This document shows positions 36,523 to 45,643 of a stretch of 64,000 nt of DNA, one piece after another. Position numbers and translations under genes: made by a program. Position 1 is the first letter of the stretch, and the number at the start of each line of letters is the position of its first letter. The notes beneath the pieces were generated by a model. That model saw only the letters and a program-made list of their open reading frames with translations. It was not told the DNA's origin and ran no database searches. The DNA lies in assembly GCF_052060035.1 (NCBI RefSeq), contig NZ_JBPOEA010000012.1, forward strand, positions 19,316 through 83,315. The letters run 5' to 3'. Source of the stretch: Fodinibius sp052060035. GTDB lineage: Bacteria; Bacteroidota; Rhodothermia; Balneolales; Balneolaceae.

Positions 36523-37812
36523 CTACTCCAAATTAAGAACCTTGCTATCGCCAAATGAGCTATAATTGGATGTGATCACACGGTCTCCCTCTTCCAGACC
36601 GGATAACACTTCAAAATAGTTGGGATTTTGTCTTCCCAGCCTAATATCCTGCCTTACTGCTTTCTCACCATCTTCCATAACTTTATATATCCAGTTCCCA
36701 CCGGTTTCTTGATAAAAGCCTCCTCTATCCAATAATAAAGTCGATTCTGAACTGCCCAACATCAATTGAATACGAAGGGTCTGTCCGCGGGTAAGATCAC
36801 CGGGTGCCTGACTCGTAAATTCCATATCCACCTTAAATTGACCGTTTTCCACGACGGGATACACCTTAGAAATTTGCAGTTGATGCGTTTGCCCATTGTA
36901 ATCAAAAGTTCCTTTTAAGCCTTGCGTAATATTTGCAAGGTGATACTCATCGATCTGTACGCGCACTTTGTAATTATCCAGAATATCAACCTGGCCTATT
37001 CGCTCGCTGGATGAGATGGACTGACCGGGGTTAAGCTCAATGGTCGATAATTGCCCCGATATGGGAGCCGTTACTACCAGGCGATCCAAAATGTTTTGTA
37101 CCGCTTCTAAACTTGTCCACATACGATCGAGTGACTGATCGATCTGGCGGAGCTGCTGTTTTGATTTAATCGAGTCCTGTTTAAATGACTCATAAATTAA
37201 ATCGTACCGCTTTTTTTGATAGTCGTAATTCTCTTGGGTTTCCAAAAATTGCTGTTCAGCAATAAGATTTTGCTCGTATAACTTCTTCTCCCGCTCATAG
37301 TTTGACTTTGTTATTTCCAATTGATTTTTAGCCCGGGCCAATCGTTCTTGCAGACTCAGAGTATTTTGTTCGATATTAAGACGAGAATTCCGGGTTTGAT
37401 TAATCTGATCATAAATAGCAGAGGTTTGTTGCAGTACGCTGAGCCGCAAATCTGAATTCGACAGGACAACAATGGTGTCTCCTTGCCCAACCATCGCTCC
37501 CGATTCTTTGTAAACCTCATCAACCACCCCTCCTTCCAGGGCATCCAGATATATTGTTTGGATGGGCTGTACGGTACCCGTGACCTGTATAAAATCTTGA
37601 AACGATTCTTGCTGGACGGTACTAATATTGATGGAGTGCTCATCCACATTAAAGGTAGATCGAGCATCCATAAACATAAAACTGTACACAATTACCAAAA
37701 CAAGTAACAAGCTACCTACAAGCATCCCCACCCACTTTGTACTCCAGGCACTTTGCTCAATTTTCTTGTCCATTCCCTCACTGGAAATACGCGAATTACT
37801 ATTTTGGGGCAT
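36523..37812 (-). CDS. HlyD/MacA-type periplasmic adaptor
   Basis: The 429-residue protein has one N-terminal membrane helix (about 30-50, LVGSLLLVLVIVYSFMFM). A barrel-sandwich domain begins near TGTVQPIQTIYLDALEGG, followed by a long alpha-hairpin coiled coil at about 125-235 and the second half of the lipoyl-like domain (VTAPISGQL). Beta-barrel domains end the protein. This is the adaptor layout of tripartite efflux pumps. It heads the leftward exporter operon. No outer-membrane channel gene is nearby, so a shared channel would be needed. Confidence 0.92.
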   Translation of the reverse strand: MPQNSNSRISSEGMDKKIEQSAWSTKWVGMLVGSLLLVLVIVYSFMFMDARSTFNVDEHSINISTVQQESFQDFIQVTGTVQPIQTIYLDALEGGVVDEVYKESGAMVGQGDTIVVLSNSDLRLSVLQQTSAIYDQINQTRNSRLNIEQNTLSLQERLARAKNQLEITKSNYEREKKLYEQNLIAEQQFLETQENYDYQKKRYDLIYESFKQDSIKSKQQLRQIDQSLDRMWTSLEAVQNILDRLVVTAPISGQLSTIELNPGQSISSSERIGQVDILDNYKVRVQIDEYHLANITQGLKGTFDYNGQTHQLQISKVYPVVENGQFKVDMEFTSQAPGDLTRGQTLRIQLMLGSSESTLLLDRGGFYQETGGNWIYKVMEDGEKAVRQDIRLGRQNPNYFEVLSGLEEGDRVITSNYSSFGDSKVLNLE

Positions 37813-37970
37813 TACAAAACTTTCCCTAAATGATTTTACCGGCTTTTTTTAATTCAGAATTGCATAAACATACCTTTCCTACAGATCTTCGAGTGATTCA
37901 AGAGTTTTTGAGAACCTATTTGTTACAAAAATGTGTCATAGGCATGCGATTAATTTGCTATAGCCAAATG

Positions 37971-38387
37971 CTAATTATCCAAGATGTCATCAATACGGTT
38001 CTTTAATCGTCTATCATACTTTTTACGTTGATGTTCGGGGACCGAAAAGTGATACTCGGGATTTGTTATTATCACCTTGGTCTTATTGTCTGCCAGACGT
38101 TCAACAACAACCTCTCCCTGATCTTGCTGAACCGACTGATTATTGATAGCTACTTGGGAATTAAAAACAATGGTGTATTTATTTCCGTCATCCGATTTTT
38201 GAGCAAAACTTATGTTAAGTGAACTGCTTCGAATTGCTTGTTCCACTGTTTCAACCATAGTATCAAAATCCTGATCGTAGGTTACAGAACGATCACCAGC
38301 CGTATTCCCCAAAGATCCACATCCTTGTAAAAAGGTTATCGTTACAATAGTTACTATAATCAACAATTCTTTTTTAATCGGGGTCAT
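37971..38387 (-). CDS. Small lipoprotein of unknown function
   Basis: The 138-residue precursor has a lipoprotein signal ending in FLQGC near residue 23. After a short linker the body reads as an alpha-beta domain: a helix (FDTMVETVEQAIRSS) then strands rich in alternating hydrophobic residues up to VVVERLADNKTKVIITNP, ending in a basic helix. The layout resembles small DUF3568-like lipoproteins, but I do not assign a family. It is divergent from the glycosyltransferase gene and about 160 bases upstream of the adaptor gene. Confidence 0.7.
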   Translation of the reverse strand: MTPIKKELLIIVTIVTITFLQGCGSLGNTAGDRSVTYDQDFDTMVETVEQAIRSSSLNISFAQKSDDGNKYTIVFNSQVAINNQSVQQDQGEVVVERLADNKTKVIITNPEYHFSVPEHQRKKYDRRLKNRIDDILDN

Positions 38388-38570
38388 AGGATCAAACGTT
38401 AGGTTGTCTTTTTACTTTTAAAACTCAGTATAAAAAAATAAGTGCAATTAATGGAGCTCTTGAACTAACTTTAGTAATTGCAAAGGCTGTATATTGATGA
38501 ATACTTTTCGCCTTTTACCGTTCACCTCGTATATTTCAGCGAATTAATATTCACTTTCGGGTTGCCAACT

Positions 38571-40856
38571 ATGCCAAAAAAGCCGCTGCTTACGGTTTCT
38601 GTCGTCGTACAAAATCATAGGGATGTCATCGAGACCACGCTGACTTCACTTTATGAGATTTCAGGCATTCCCTTTGAACTTTTTATTGTTGATGACGGCT
38701 CTACCGACAACAGTAATGAAGTTATCCAATCTGTTCTGGATTACTACCAGCACGAGCAAACCTTCTATTTTACCCACGAAAAACCGGTAGGCGTCGGCAA
38801 CTCGCTGAATGAGATATTATCTCAACGAAACGGGCGGCTATTTTGGGCTCCACAGACCATTACTGAAATTGATACTGAGCAACTGAGTCTTCGGCTGGAA
38901 CAACTTACCGAATCAACCGAGAGTGTACTGGCTCTTCAAGACTATCAATTGCCCGCCACTTATAAAGAATGGACAGAGCTGATCCAACAAAAAAACTGGC
39001 CCCAAAATGGCTCGTTTATCTGGGATTTATCCGCCCTATCACCTGGCAACAGGTTTTTCAATCCCTATTTGAAGGAATTTCACGGGCTGGAGCTGGCTGC
39101 CCGCCTTGGTGATATATCATCCATAAAAAGTACCCAAAACTGGTTTACTCCAAGCAGCTTTTTAGAAGCAGTCGAACCCAACTTTAATCTGCGTCAAGAA
39201 TTGCTGCTTACCCTGCTTCGGCGGGCTGAATATGGCGGGCAAATGCGAGAAACAATTCTTGAGACCATTCAACAGCTGCCCGCCAAATCAAAGAAATCGT
39301 TCGACAACGATCTGCTCAATGAGGCAATGCAGATGAAACAGGATGGGCGATTTAATTCTGCGCTCGAACTTATTGAGGAAGTGCTGGAAAATAATCCCAG
39401 TCACGGTGGGGCCCGCAATCTCAAAATTGAAATACTGGAAAAGAAACGTCGATATGTTGAGGCATCAGAACTGAAGCACCAGGTTTCCAAAGCTCAAAAA
39501 CAGGAAGCGCAAAAGCAGCAACCCACGCCCAAAACACCGCAGGCGGCAGAACCTGGAGATGTTACAACAAGCTTGATCATCCCAACAACGACCTATGGCA
39601 AACCGGCCCTCGAACATTGCCTGCTTTCGGTTTCTGAGCATTGCGACACCTCTCAACTTGAACTCATTGTTGTTGATAATGCGAGCTTAGATAACACCCA
39701 CGACTATCTTGATGAGTTACAGGAAAAGAATTTTTTGAACTGCCGGGTGATTACCAACAAAAAGAATGCGGGGTTTGCTGCTTCGGTCAACCAGGCGATG
39801 GAAAAAATAAATGGAGCGTATGCTTGTATCATCCACAACGATATAGAATTTATAAACGATGCGATTTCTCAGCTTCGAAATCTTATGGAAGCCCATCCCA
39901 ATTATGCTGTGGTAGGCCCAACGACAAACAAAACACTCAATCCTGATCAATCGACCCGAAACATTCAAGAAGACGACCCTGATCTTATTCGCGCTGAATA
40001 CCTCGACAGCTTTTGCATGATGATACGTGCTGACGCAGATTTGAAGATGGATGAAGCTTTCCAGCTGGCCTTTTTTGAAGATATTGACCTTTGTTTTCAG
40101 GCACGTTCAAATGATTATAAAGTTGGCATTGCACCACATATTGAGGTCAAACACCACTTTGGTACAACCACGTTTTCTCTTGATCTGGATACCGAAAGCG
40201 AGCAATATTGGAAAAACGTATCCTATTTTAATGAAAAATGGAATATTGATGTCTTTTCTGAGGATGAACTGAAATCGCTCAGTACTTTCGATCAGCTGCT
40301 GGCACTCGATGATCTGGTAAATCCGTTATTTCCAGAACCTAAAATTCAGCAGGAGTTCGAGCGACTTTTTACTGATGAGCTGAGAACGGAGATCCTGAAT
40401 ACCCAACACGACGAAGAAACACTCTGTAAACTTGTGCACCTGTTTATGGTGATGGAAGAGCGTGAAATTATGCGTCATCTCGAAGATAAGCTGAACAATG
40501 TCAACATTCCTGCATCACTTACCTATCAGCTGGTGCGCTTTTATTTTAATCGTAATATTTATTCGCGCTGTACGCATTACCTCAATCAGCTTAAGCCACA
40601 AAATGAATCGTTACGGGCCGATCTGTATCGCCTGGCCATCATGGTCGAAAACAAAGACCTCGACAAAGCTATACCCATGTTAAAAGAGCTGATGGGTCAC
40701 GCTCCTGCAAATCCAATGCTTTATAAGCTGGCTGGTGATATCCACAAATTTAGCGGTAATAAAGAAGAGGCGATCTCATTTTACGATCTGGCAGAACAAA
40801 TCGATCCTTTCCAGTTTACCAACGAAGAAAAAGACGCCTTCGGGTTTAAGCTCTAA
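38571..40856 (+). CDS. Two-domain GT2 glycosyltransferase with TPR-like segments
   Basis: The 762-residue protein has two GT-A domains. The first (about 5-200) keeps SVVVQNHRD and VDDGSTDNS, but the place where a DxD motif should be reads RLFWAPQT. The second (about 345-575) has IVVDNASLDNT, the metal motif HNDIEF and EDIDLCFQAR, as in rhamnosyl-type transferases. Helical repeats lie between and at the C-terminus (YKLAGDIHKFSGNKEEAISFYDLAEQ). It probably builds a surface polysaccharide or glycoprotein glycan. The ATG before PKKPLL is chosen because the 31 upstream in-frame residues are not part of the fold. Confidence 0.87.
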   Translation: MPKKPLLTVSVVVQNHRDVIETTLTSLYEISGIPFELFIVDDGSTDNSNEVIQSVLDYYQHEQTFYFTHEKPVGVGNSLNEILSQRNGRLFWAPQTITEIDTEQLSLRLEQLTESTESVLALQDYQLPATYKEWTELIQQKNWPQNGSFIWDLSALSPGNRFFNPYLKEFHGLELAARLGDISSIKSTQNWFTPSSFLEAVEPNFNLRQELLLTLLRRAEYGGQMRETILETIQQLPAKSKKSFDNDLLNEAMQMKQDGRFNSALELIEEVLENNPSHGGARNLKIEILEKKRRYVEASELKHQVSKAQKQEAQKQQPTPKTPQAAEPGDVTTSLIIPTTTYGKPALEHCLLSVSEHCDTSQLELIVVDNASLDNTHDYLDELQEKNFLNCRVITNKKNAGFAASVNQAMEKINGAYACIIHNDIEFINDAISQLRNLMEAHPNYAVVGPTTNKTLNPDQSTRNIQEDDPDLIRAEYLDSFCMMIRADADLKMDEAFQLAFFEDIDLCFQARSNDYKVGIAPHIEVKHHFGTTTFSLDLDTESEQYWKNVSYFNEKWNIDVFSEDELKSLSTFDQLLALDDLVNPLFPEPKIQQEFERLFTDELRTEILNTQHDEETLCKLVHLFMVMEEREIMRHLEDKLNNVNIPASLTYQLVRFYFNRNIYSRCTHYLNQLKPQNESLRADLYRLAIMVENKDLDKAIPMLKELMGHAPANPMLYKLAGDIHKFSGNKEEAISFYDLAEQIDPFQFTNEEKDAFGFKL

Positions 40857-40889
40857 AAAAGGGGCTTCTCCACGAAAAGATGCGAGGGG

Positions 40890-40923
40890 TAAAAAAAGAA
40901 AGACCCCACCGATCAAGGTAGGG
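40890..40923 (-). terminator. Rho-independent terminator of the SirB1-like gene
   Basis: On the minus strand CCCTACC pairs with GGTGGGG, including one G-U pair, around a six-base loop. It is followed by TCTTTCTTTTTTT. It sits about 100 bases after the leftward gene's stop. Confidence 0.75.
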
Positions 40924-41028
40924 CCTCCACTATTCATCAAGAGAGACGCCTAAAAAGGCGCCTTGTAAAATGACTAATAATGCACAGAGTTCAAAATGCA
41001 ATTAGCGTTAAATATCGTAAAAGCTTTA

Positions 41029-41886
41029 TCAACGAACCATAATCTCAACGGTATTCAATAGTTTTTTCAGGCTTTCCACCGAATCCAATTTATCTCGCTT
41101 TTCATAACTGTTGATAAGGTTTCGAATACATCGTGCAAGAATATCTTCTGCACTGCTATTTTTAAAATGTTCGCTTTTAGGCTCCACACCATTCTGCTTT
41201 AAAAAGTAATAACACTGGTCATAGCTGACTACCTTCCCATGATCAAAGGGATCAATCAAAATTTCTTCGTTCGCCGTTTTATACTTCATCATAAAATGGA
41301 TCGGCATGTTGATTCCATAAAAAGGGAGATCCAGTCGACGCCCAATAAACAATACAATGAGTGCCAGCGAAATGGGCAGCCCTTCACGACGATCAATCAC
41401 ACGATTTAAGTATGAATTGTGCGGATTATAGTAGTCGCTTGTACTTCCGCTGAATTCCAGATCCTCAAACACAAAGTCGAGAACCTTGTGCATTTTCTGA
41501 GTCTCGCTCAGTGAATAGCGAACATCATCAGCGATCATCTCAGCGAACCGATCGAGCTTTTTCTTGTATTCTCTTTCGCGCAGTGTCGGGTTATCAAATC
41601 GTGATAAAATAAATACCGCATTTTCCAACTGCTCCATATTCGACAGGCCCCCATCGAGAACATCCATAAACGCCTCTTCTACACTGCCGAAAGTAATATG
41701 CTGAATAATCTCGTTGATGAGCTCCCGCGATTCGGCATCACTGGTCTCATTTTTCTGTTGATCGAGCAACGGCACAGCCGTTTCGCCAAGCTCAAAAAGG
41801 CGATTTCGAACCTGTGACTTCACAAATGGGTCGGGATCATCCAACAAGTAAACAAGGGATTCTATTTCTGATTTTTTAGCTGACAT
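41029..41886 (-). CDS. SirB1-like transglutaminase-fold protein
   Basis: The 285-residue protein matches the SirB1/transglutaminase-like family (Transglut_core2). The N-terminal 80 residues are helical with a HEAT-like start (LVYLLDDPDPFVKSQVRNRL). The core follows, with DRREGLPISLALIVLFIGRRL and the FYGINMPIHFMMKY strand. The family's catalytic Cys appears absent from this core: Ser is found in the GLPISLAL position. The function of SirB1-like proteins is not established. It is convergent with the glycosyltransferase gene and has its own terminator. Confidence 0.82.
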   Translation of the reverse strand: MSAKKSEIESLVYLLDDPDPFVKSQVRNRLFELGETAVPLLDQQKNETSDAESRELINEIIQHITFGSVEEAFMDVLDGGLSNMEQLENAVFILSRFDNPTLREREYKKKLDRFAEMIADDVRYSLSETQKMHKVLDFVFEDLEFSGSTSDYYNPHNSYLNRVIDRREGLPISLALIVLFIGRRLDLPFYGINMPIHFMMKYKTANEEILIDPFDHGKVVSYDQCYYFLKQNGVEPKSEHFKNSSAEDILARCIRNLINSYEKRDKLDSVESLKKLLNTVEIMVR

Positions 41887-42087
41887 TATCTTTTTGCATA
41901 AATTATACTTGTCATCTTATTACTTTTCGAAACAGCTTTAGCCGTCAAATCGTGCGTTAAAATAGATAAAGAGTTTTCGAATTATCTACCTAAATCTCGA
42001 TTTAAATATTGCCCATTCAAAACGTATATTTGGCCTTGTATAATATGCTTATCGGCCAATTTTTAATTTATTCAAGAAAAAATATCC

Positions 42088-43311
42088 ATGAAGCTTTCCG
42101 TTACATCAGAAACCGGATTATTAAAAAGCGTTATTGTTCATACTCCCGGCAAAGAGGTTTCGCTGGTTAACCCGGAGCTTAAAGATGAGCTCCTTTTTGA
42201 TGATATCATTTTTGAGAATGATGCCCGAAAAGAACATTTGGATATGCTTAAAGTTTTTAAAGCTGCCATGCCCTCTGATGGAGAAATCCACGAAATTACT
42301 GATCTGTTTGCAGAAGCTTTGGGAGCAGAAGATGCCCGTGGATATTTCATTGAACAGCTTATTCAACGGCTGCCCGAGCAAAACCTTAAAGCTATTGAGC
42401 AAGATCTGCATAAGCTTTCGGGTAATGACCTTCTCCGTTTTGTAATCGACGGGGCAACCCCCTCTATTCCGGAATTCAATATGCACCCCACGCCTAACCT
42501 CTTGTTTACAAGAGATCTGGCTGCCGTCGTAAACGAAAGTATTCTGTTGTCACGTCCGGCAAAAAAAGCTCGCGTGCGGGAAGCTATTTTAATGGAGACG
42601 TTGATCAAGTTTCATCCCCTGTTTGAGGAGGTCAAAGAAAAGACTATTAAAATTTCGGACCAAGAATCCATTGAGGGCGGCGATGTGCTTGTTGCATCAG
42701 ATAAGTTGGTACTTATTGGTATGAGTGAGCGGACCTCATTCAGCGGATTGATGAACGCCACCGAAGGATTATTAGAGCAAGGTATTGAACATGTGCTCGC
42801 CGTTGACATTCCCAAGCAGCGCTCGTCTATGCATCTTGATACCATCTTCACCTTTGCCAGTCCAACCGAATGCGTGGCTTTTCCTCCGGCCATCACTGAA
42901 CGCAGCAACAATGTAGTCGCATTACGATCGCAAAACGGTTCTATCATTTCGGAGTCCAAACCCTCATTGAAAAAAGCTCTTGAGGAACTGTTGGATCGCA
43001 ACTTAACGTTTATCAAATGCGGAGGATCGGAGCGTACCAATCAATTTCGTGAACAATGGACCGACGGTGCTAACGTTTTTGCTTTGGCACCCGGCATTAT
43101 TGTGGGGTACGAACGAAACACAAACACCTTTAACGAGTTGAAGGAACATGGTTATCAACTGATGAATCAATATGAATTCATTGAGGAATTTAGTGACACT
43201 CCATTTGATCCCACAGATAAAAAAATTGCCATCAGCTTTTTAGGTAACGAGCTCTGTCGCGGCCGTGGCGGCGCTCGATGCATGACCATGCCCATAGCAA
43301 GAAAATCATAA
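42088..43311 (+). CDS. arcA: Arginine deiminase
   Basis: This enzyme hydrolyses arginine to citrulline and ammonia. The 407-residue protein shows the guanidinium-binding FTRDLAAVVN region, EGGDVLV, HLDTIFTF with the catalytic His, and the nucleophile Cys near the C-terminus in GARCMTMPI. These are the family's key residues. No arcB, arcC or antiporter gene is adjacent, so a full energy-yielding ADI pathway is not encoded here. A site-2 protease gene starts 16 bases after its stop. The upstream region contains TATATTTG and TATAAT-like boxes near 42025-42045 that could be promoter elements. Confidence 0.94.
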   Translation: MKLSVTSETGLLKSVIVHTPGKEVSLVNPELKDELLFDDIIFENDARKEHLDMLKVFKAAMPSDGEIHEITDLFAEALGAEDARGYFIEQLIQRLPEQNLKAIEQDLHKLSGNDLLRFVIDGATPSIPEFNMHPTPNLLFTRDLAAVVNESILLSRPAKKARVREAILMETLIKFHPLFEEVKEKTIKISDQESIEGGDVLVASDKLVLIGMSERTSFSGLMNATEGLLEQGIEHVLAVDIPKQRSSMHLDTIFTFASPTECVAFPPAITERSNNVVALRSQNGSIISESKPSLKKALEELLDRNLTFIKCGGSERTNQFREQWTDGANVFALAPGIIVGYERNTNTFNELKEHGYQLMNQYEFIEEFSDTPFDPTDKKIAISFLGNELCRGRGGARCMTMPIARKS

Positions 43312-43327
43312 TAACACAGCAGTACCT

Positions 43328-44557
43328 TTGGAAAACAGACCCATCACCGAGACAACAAGATTTCAAACGAACGATATTTCTTCCGAACCTACCATTTGGG
43401 AAACCATGCAGCGCACCCTTGATCCCAAAACGGTGTCCAAGCACCTCGGATTATTTTTGATTACCGTTTTTACGGTTTCGATGGTAGGAGCCGGTTTTGT
43501 TGGTTTTGAACCCTCTTTATTTCCGTTGGGACTTCCATCATTACCCGATTTCTATCGCGGATTGCTTTTTGCAGGTCTTCTATTGGGATTCCTGGGCGTT
43601 CATGAGTTCGGGCATTATTTTGCGGCGATATACCACCAGATAAAAGTAACGCTGCCTTACTTTATTCCCATTCCGCTCGGAATTGGCACTTTGGGAGCGG
43701 TCATCCGCATCAAACAAAAAATTAATGACACCTACAAGATGTTTGATGTCGGTGCAGCCGGTCCACTGGCCGGGTTTGTAGTTTCACTGGTAGTTCTCCT
43801 TTATGGATTTTCGACCCTGCCGGATGCCAGTTATATTCAAAATTTTGCCGGCCACGAATCTGTAAAAGAATATGTAGTACAGCATGGAACGTACCCCGAC
43901 AGCCCGCAGCAAGAAACTAACGGAACGGTGCTCATCGTTGGTAACACCTTGCTGTATGGTTTTTTAGCCTCCTTTTTTGAAAACGTTCCCCCCATGTTCG
44001 AAATGTATCACTATCCGTTTTTATTTGCCGGATGGCTGGGACTCTTCTTTACGGCCCTCAACTTAACTCCCATTGGCCAGCTCGATGGCGGACATATTCT
44101 GTACTCGCTCATCGGATTTGAAAAACACAAAACCGTTGCACGCATCTTTTTTGCCGTGTTGATTACCTTGGGAGGGATCGAAGCCATACCCTTTATACAT
44201 TTATCCCTCGGAGAATTTGCCTATCCCTATGGAATGCTAAGCTGGATTATATGGGGCGGTATATTGATGATGCTTCTTCGCAAGGCATTCCATAACGATT
44301 TCGGATGGATTTTACCGGTCTTTACGGCCTCGCTGTGCGTAACTGCCTTATATTTATTTTTTATTGTTGGTAACCTTACCACTTCAGGTTCCCTAATCTG
44401 GGTGTTCTGGTCATTTTTTATCGCCTTTTTTGTGGGTATCGAACATCCTCCGGCGCTGCGAGAGCGTGAGCTGGACCCCACCAGAAAATATTTAGGATGG
44501 CTCTGCATGGCCATTTTCGTACTCTGCATTAGTCCAAACCCACTGTATTTAATTTAA
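43328..44557 (+). CDS. Site-2 protease family (M50) intramembrane metalloprotease
   Basis: The 409-residue polytopic protein has the zinc motif HEFGHYFA at residue 92 and the second metal-binding motif LDGGHILY further on, both within predicted helices. These enzymes cleave membrane-embedded proteins to release regulators such as anti-sigma factors. No PDZ domain is evident. The chosen start is a TTG. An ATG 26 codons in is a possible alternative, because the first 40 residues are polar and precede the first helix. It follows arcA closely, which suggests one transcript without an obvious biochemical link. Confidence 0.88.
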   Translation: MENRPITETTRFQTNDISSEPTIWETMQRTLDPKTVSKHLGLFLITVFTVSMVGAGFVGFEPSLFPLGLPSLPDFYRGLLFAGLLLGFLGVHEFGHYFAAIYHQIKVTLPYFIPIPLGIGTLGAVIRIKQKINDTYKMFDVGAAGPLAGFVVSLVVLLYGFSTLPDASYIQNFAGHESVKEYVVQHGTYPDSPQQETNGTVLIVGNTLLYGFLASFFENVPPMFEMYHYPFLFAGWLGLFFTALNLTPIGQLDGGHILYSLIGFEKHKTVARIFFAVLITLGGIEAIPFIHLSLGEFAYPYGMLSWIIWGGILMMLLRKAFHNDFGWILPVFTASLCVTALYLFFIVGNLTTSGSLIWVFWSFFIAFFVGIEHPPALRERELDPTRKYLGWLCMAIFVLCISPNPLYLI

Positions 44558-44598
44558 AATCCTTATCTTTACACGCTTTTAATCATAAAATCTAATTA

Positions 44599-45027
44599 AT
44601 GTTATTAATGCGTTACTTTTTTCTCTCTTTTATTGCCCTACTCTTTATTTCATGCTCAAACAATACCCCTAAAAATGTTTCTGAACGGGTAAATCAGCTC
44701 ATTTCCGAAGACAGCTATACACAAGCTTTAGATATTTTGGAAAATGCCGATCCCAAACAGACAGATGCTGACTTATCCACACTAAAGGAAAAAACATATC
44801 TCAATTATGGGTTGTACCTGGAGTATCGGGGGCCTGAAGAAAGCACCATGCGCGACCGAATGACCTCGGCGTTGGAGCAATACATAGAGGTGCTTAAAAT
44901 TAATCCCAAAAACCAAAAAGCCCGGACAGAAATTGAGCAGATCATGGGAATCTACAGTACCATGCCTGAAAAATCACCGGGCAAAGACATAGTTGTAGAA
45001 CTTAATCAATTAGGATTCAATTATTAG
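44599..45027 (+). CDS. Small lipoprotein with TPR-like helices
   Basis: The 142-residue precursor has a lipobox (LLFISC) near residue 19. The mature part is helical, with a pair resembling a TPR unit (SYTQALDILENADP and ALEQYIEVLKINPKNQKA). It would be anchored in the envelope and could scaffold a complex. No enzyme motif is seen. It lies 41 bases after the site-2 protease gene. A second ATG three codons in is an alternative start. Confidence 0.7.
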   Translation: MLLMRYFFLSFIALLFISCSNNTPKNVSERVNQLISEDSYTQALDILENADPKQTDADLSTLKEKTYLNYGLYLEYRGPEESTMRDRMTSALEQYIEVLKINPKNQKARTEIEQIMGIYSTMPEKSPGKDIVVELNQLGFNY

Positions 45028-45161
45028 AAAACAGCAGATGTAAAAAGTAACAGGCGAATACAGTTCCTTTTGCTTATTTCATCTCCCTTTTTACACGACC
45101 CTGTTAAAGCTTATATTAAATATTGGTTCATTCTCAATAAAAGCATATCAATCAAGCTATA

Positions 45162-45632
45162 ATGTCTAAAAACTCCAACCCATCTATAAAAAATCGTAAA
45201 GCACGACACGATTATCATATTGAGGAAACATACGAAGCCGGTATCGTTTTGCGGGGAAGTGAAGTAAAATCGCTTCGGGAAGGCAATGCCAGTTTAAGTG
45301 AATCATTTGCTTACTTAAAGGATGGAGAAGTATATCTGCGAGATATGTATATCAAGCCTTATAAAGAAGCTTCGTACACTAATCACGATGAGCGTCGTGA
45401 ACGCAAGCTGCTTCTAAATAAAAGGGAGATTGCCGATCTTGATAAAGCCGTTTCGCAAAAAGGATATACCATTGTCCCCTTAAAATTATATTTCAAAAAG
45501 GGATATGCTAAAATCCTGCTTGGTATCGCGCGTGGTAAACAAAAGCATGACAAGCGTGAAGATATTAAAGAACGTGATACACGACGTGAACTGGAGCGCA
45601 AGTACAAAGGTACCTACAAGGTTAACATGTAA
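45162..45632 (+). CDS. smpB: SsrA-binding protein
   Basis: SmpB binds tmRNA and brings it to stalled ribosomes for trans-translation. The 156-residue protein has the full family pattern: NRKARHDYHIEETYEAGI, LRGSEVKSLREG, the YLRDMYI strand, and a basic C-terminal tail (KQKHDKREDIKERD) that reads the empty mRNA channel. The tmRNA gene itself is not seen in the window. The MtfA-like gene follows 11 bases later. Confidence 0.96.
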   Translation: MSKNSNPSIKNRKARHDYHIEETYEAGIVLRGSEVKSLREGNASLSESFAYLKDGEVYLRDMYIKPYKEASYTNHDERRERKLLLNKREIADLDKAVSQKGYTIVPLKLYFKKGYAKILLGIARGKQKHDKREDIKERDTRRELERKYKGTYKVNM

Positions 45633-45643
45633 CGGGCAATGTT

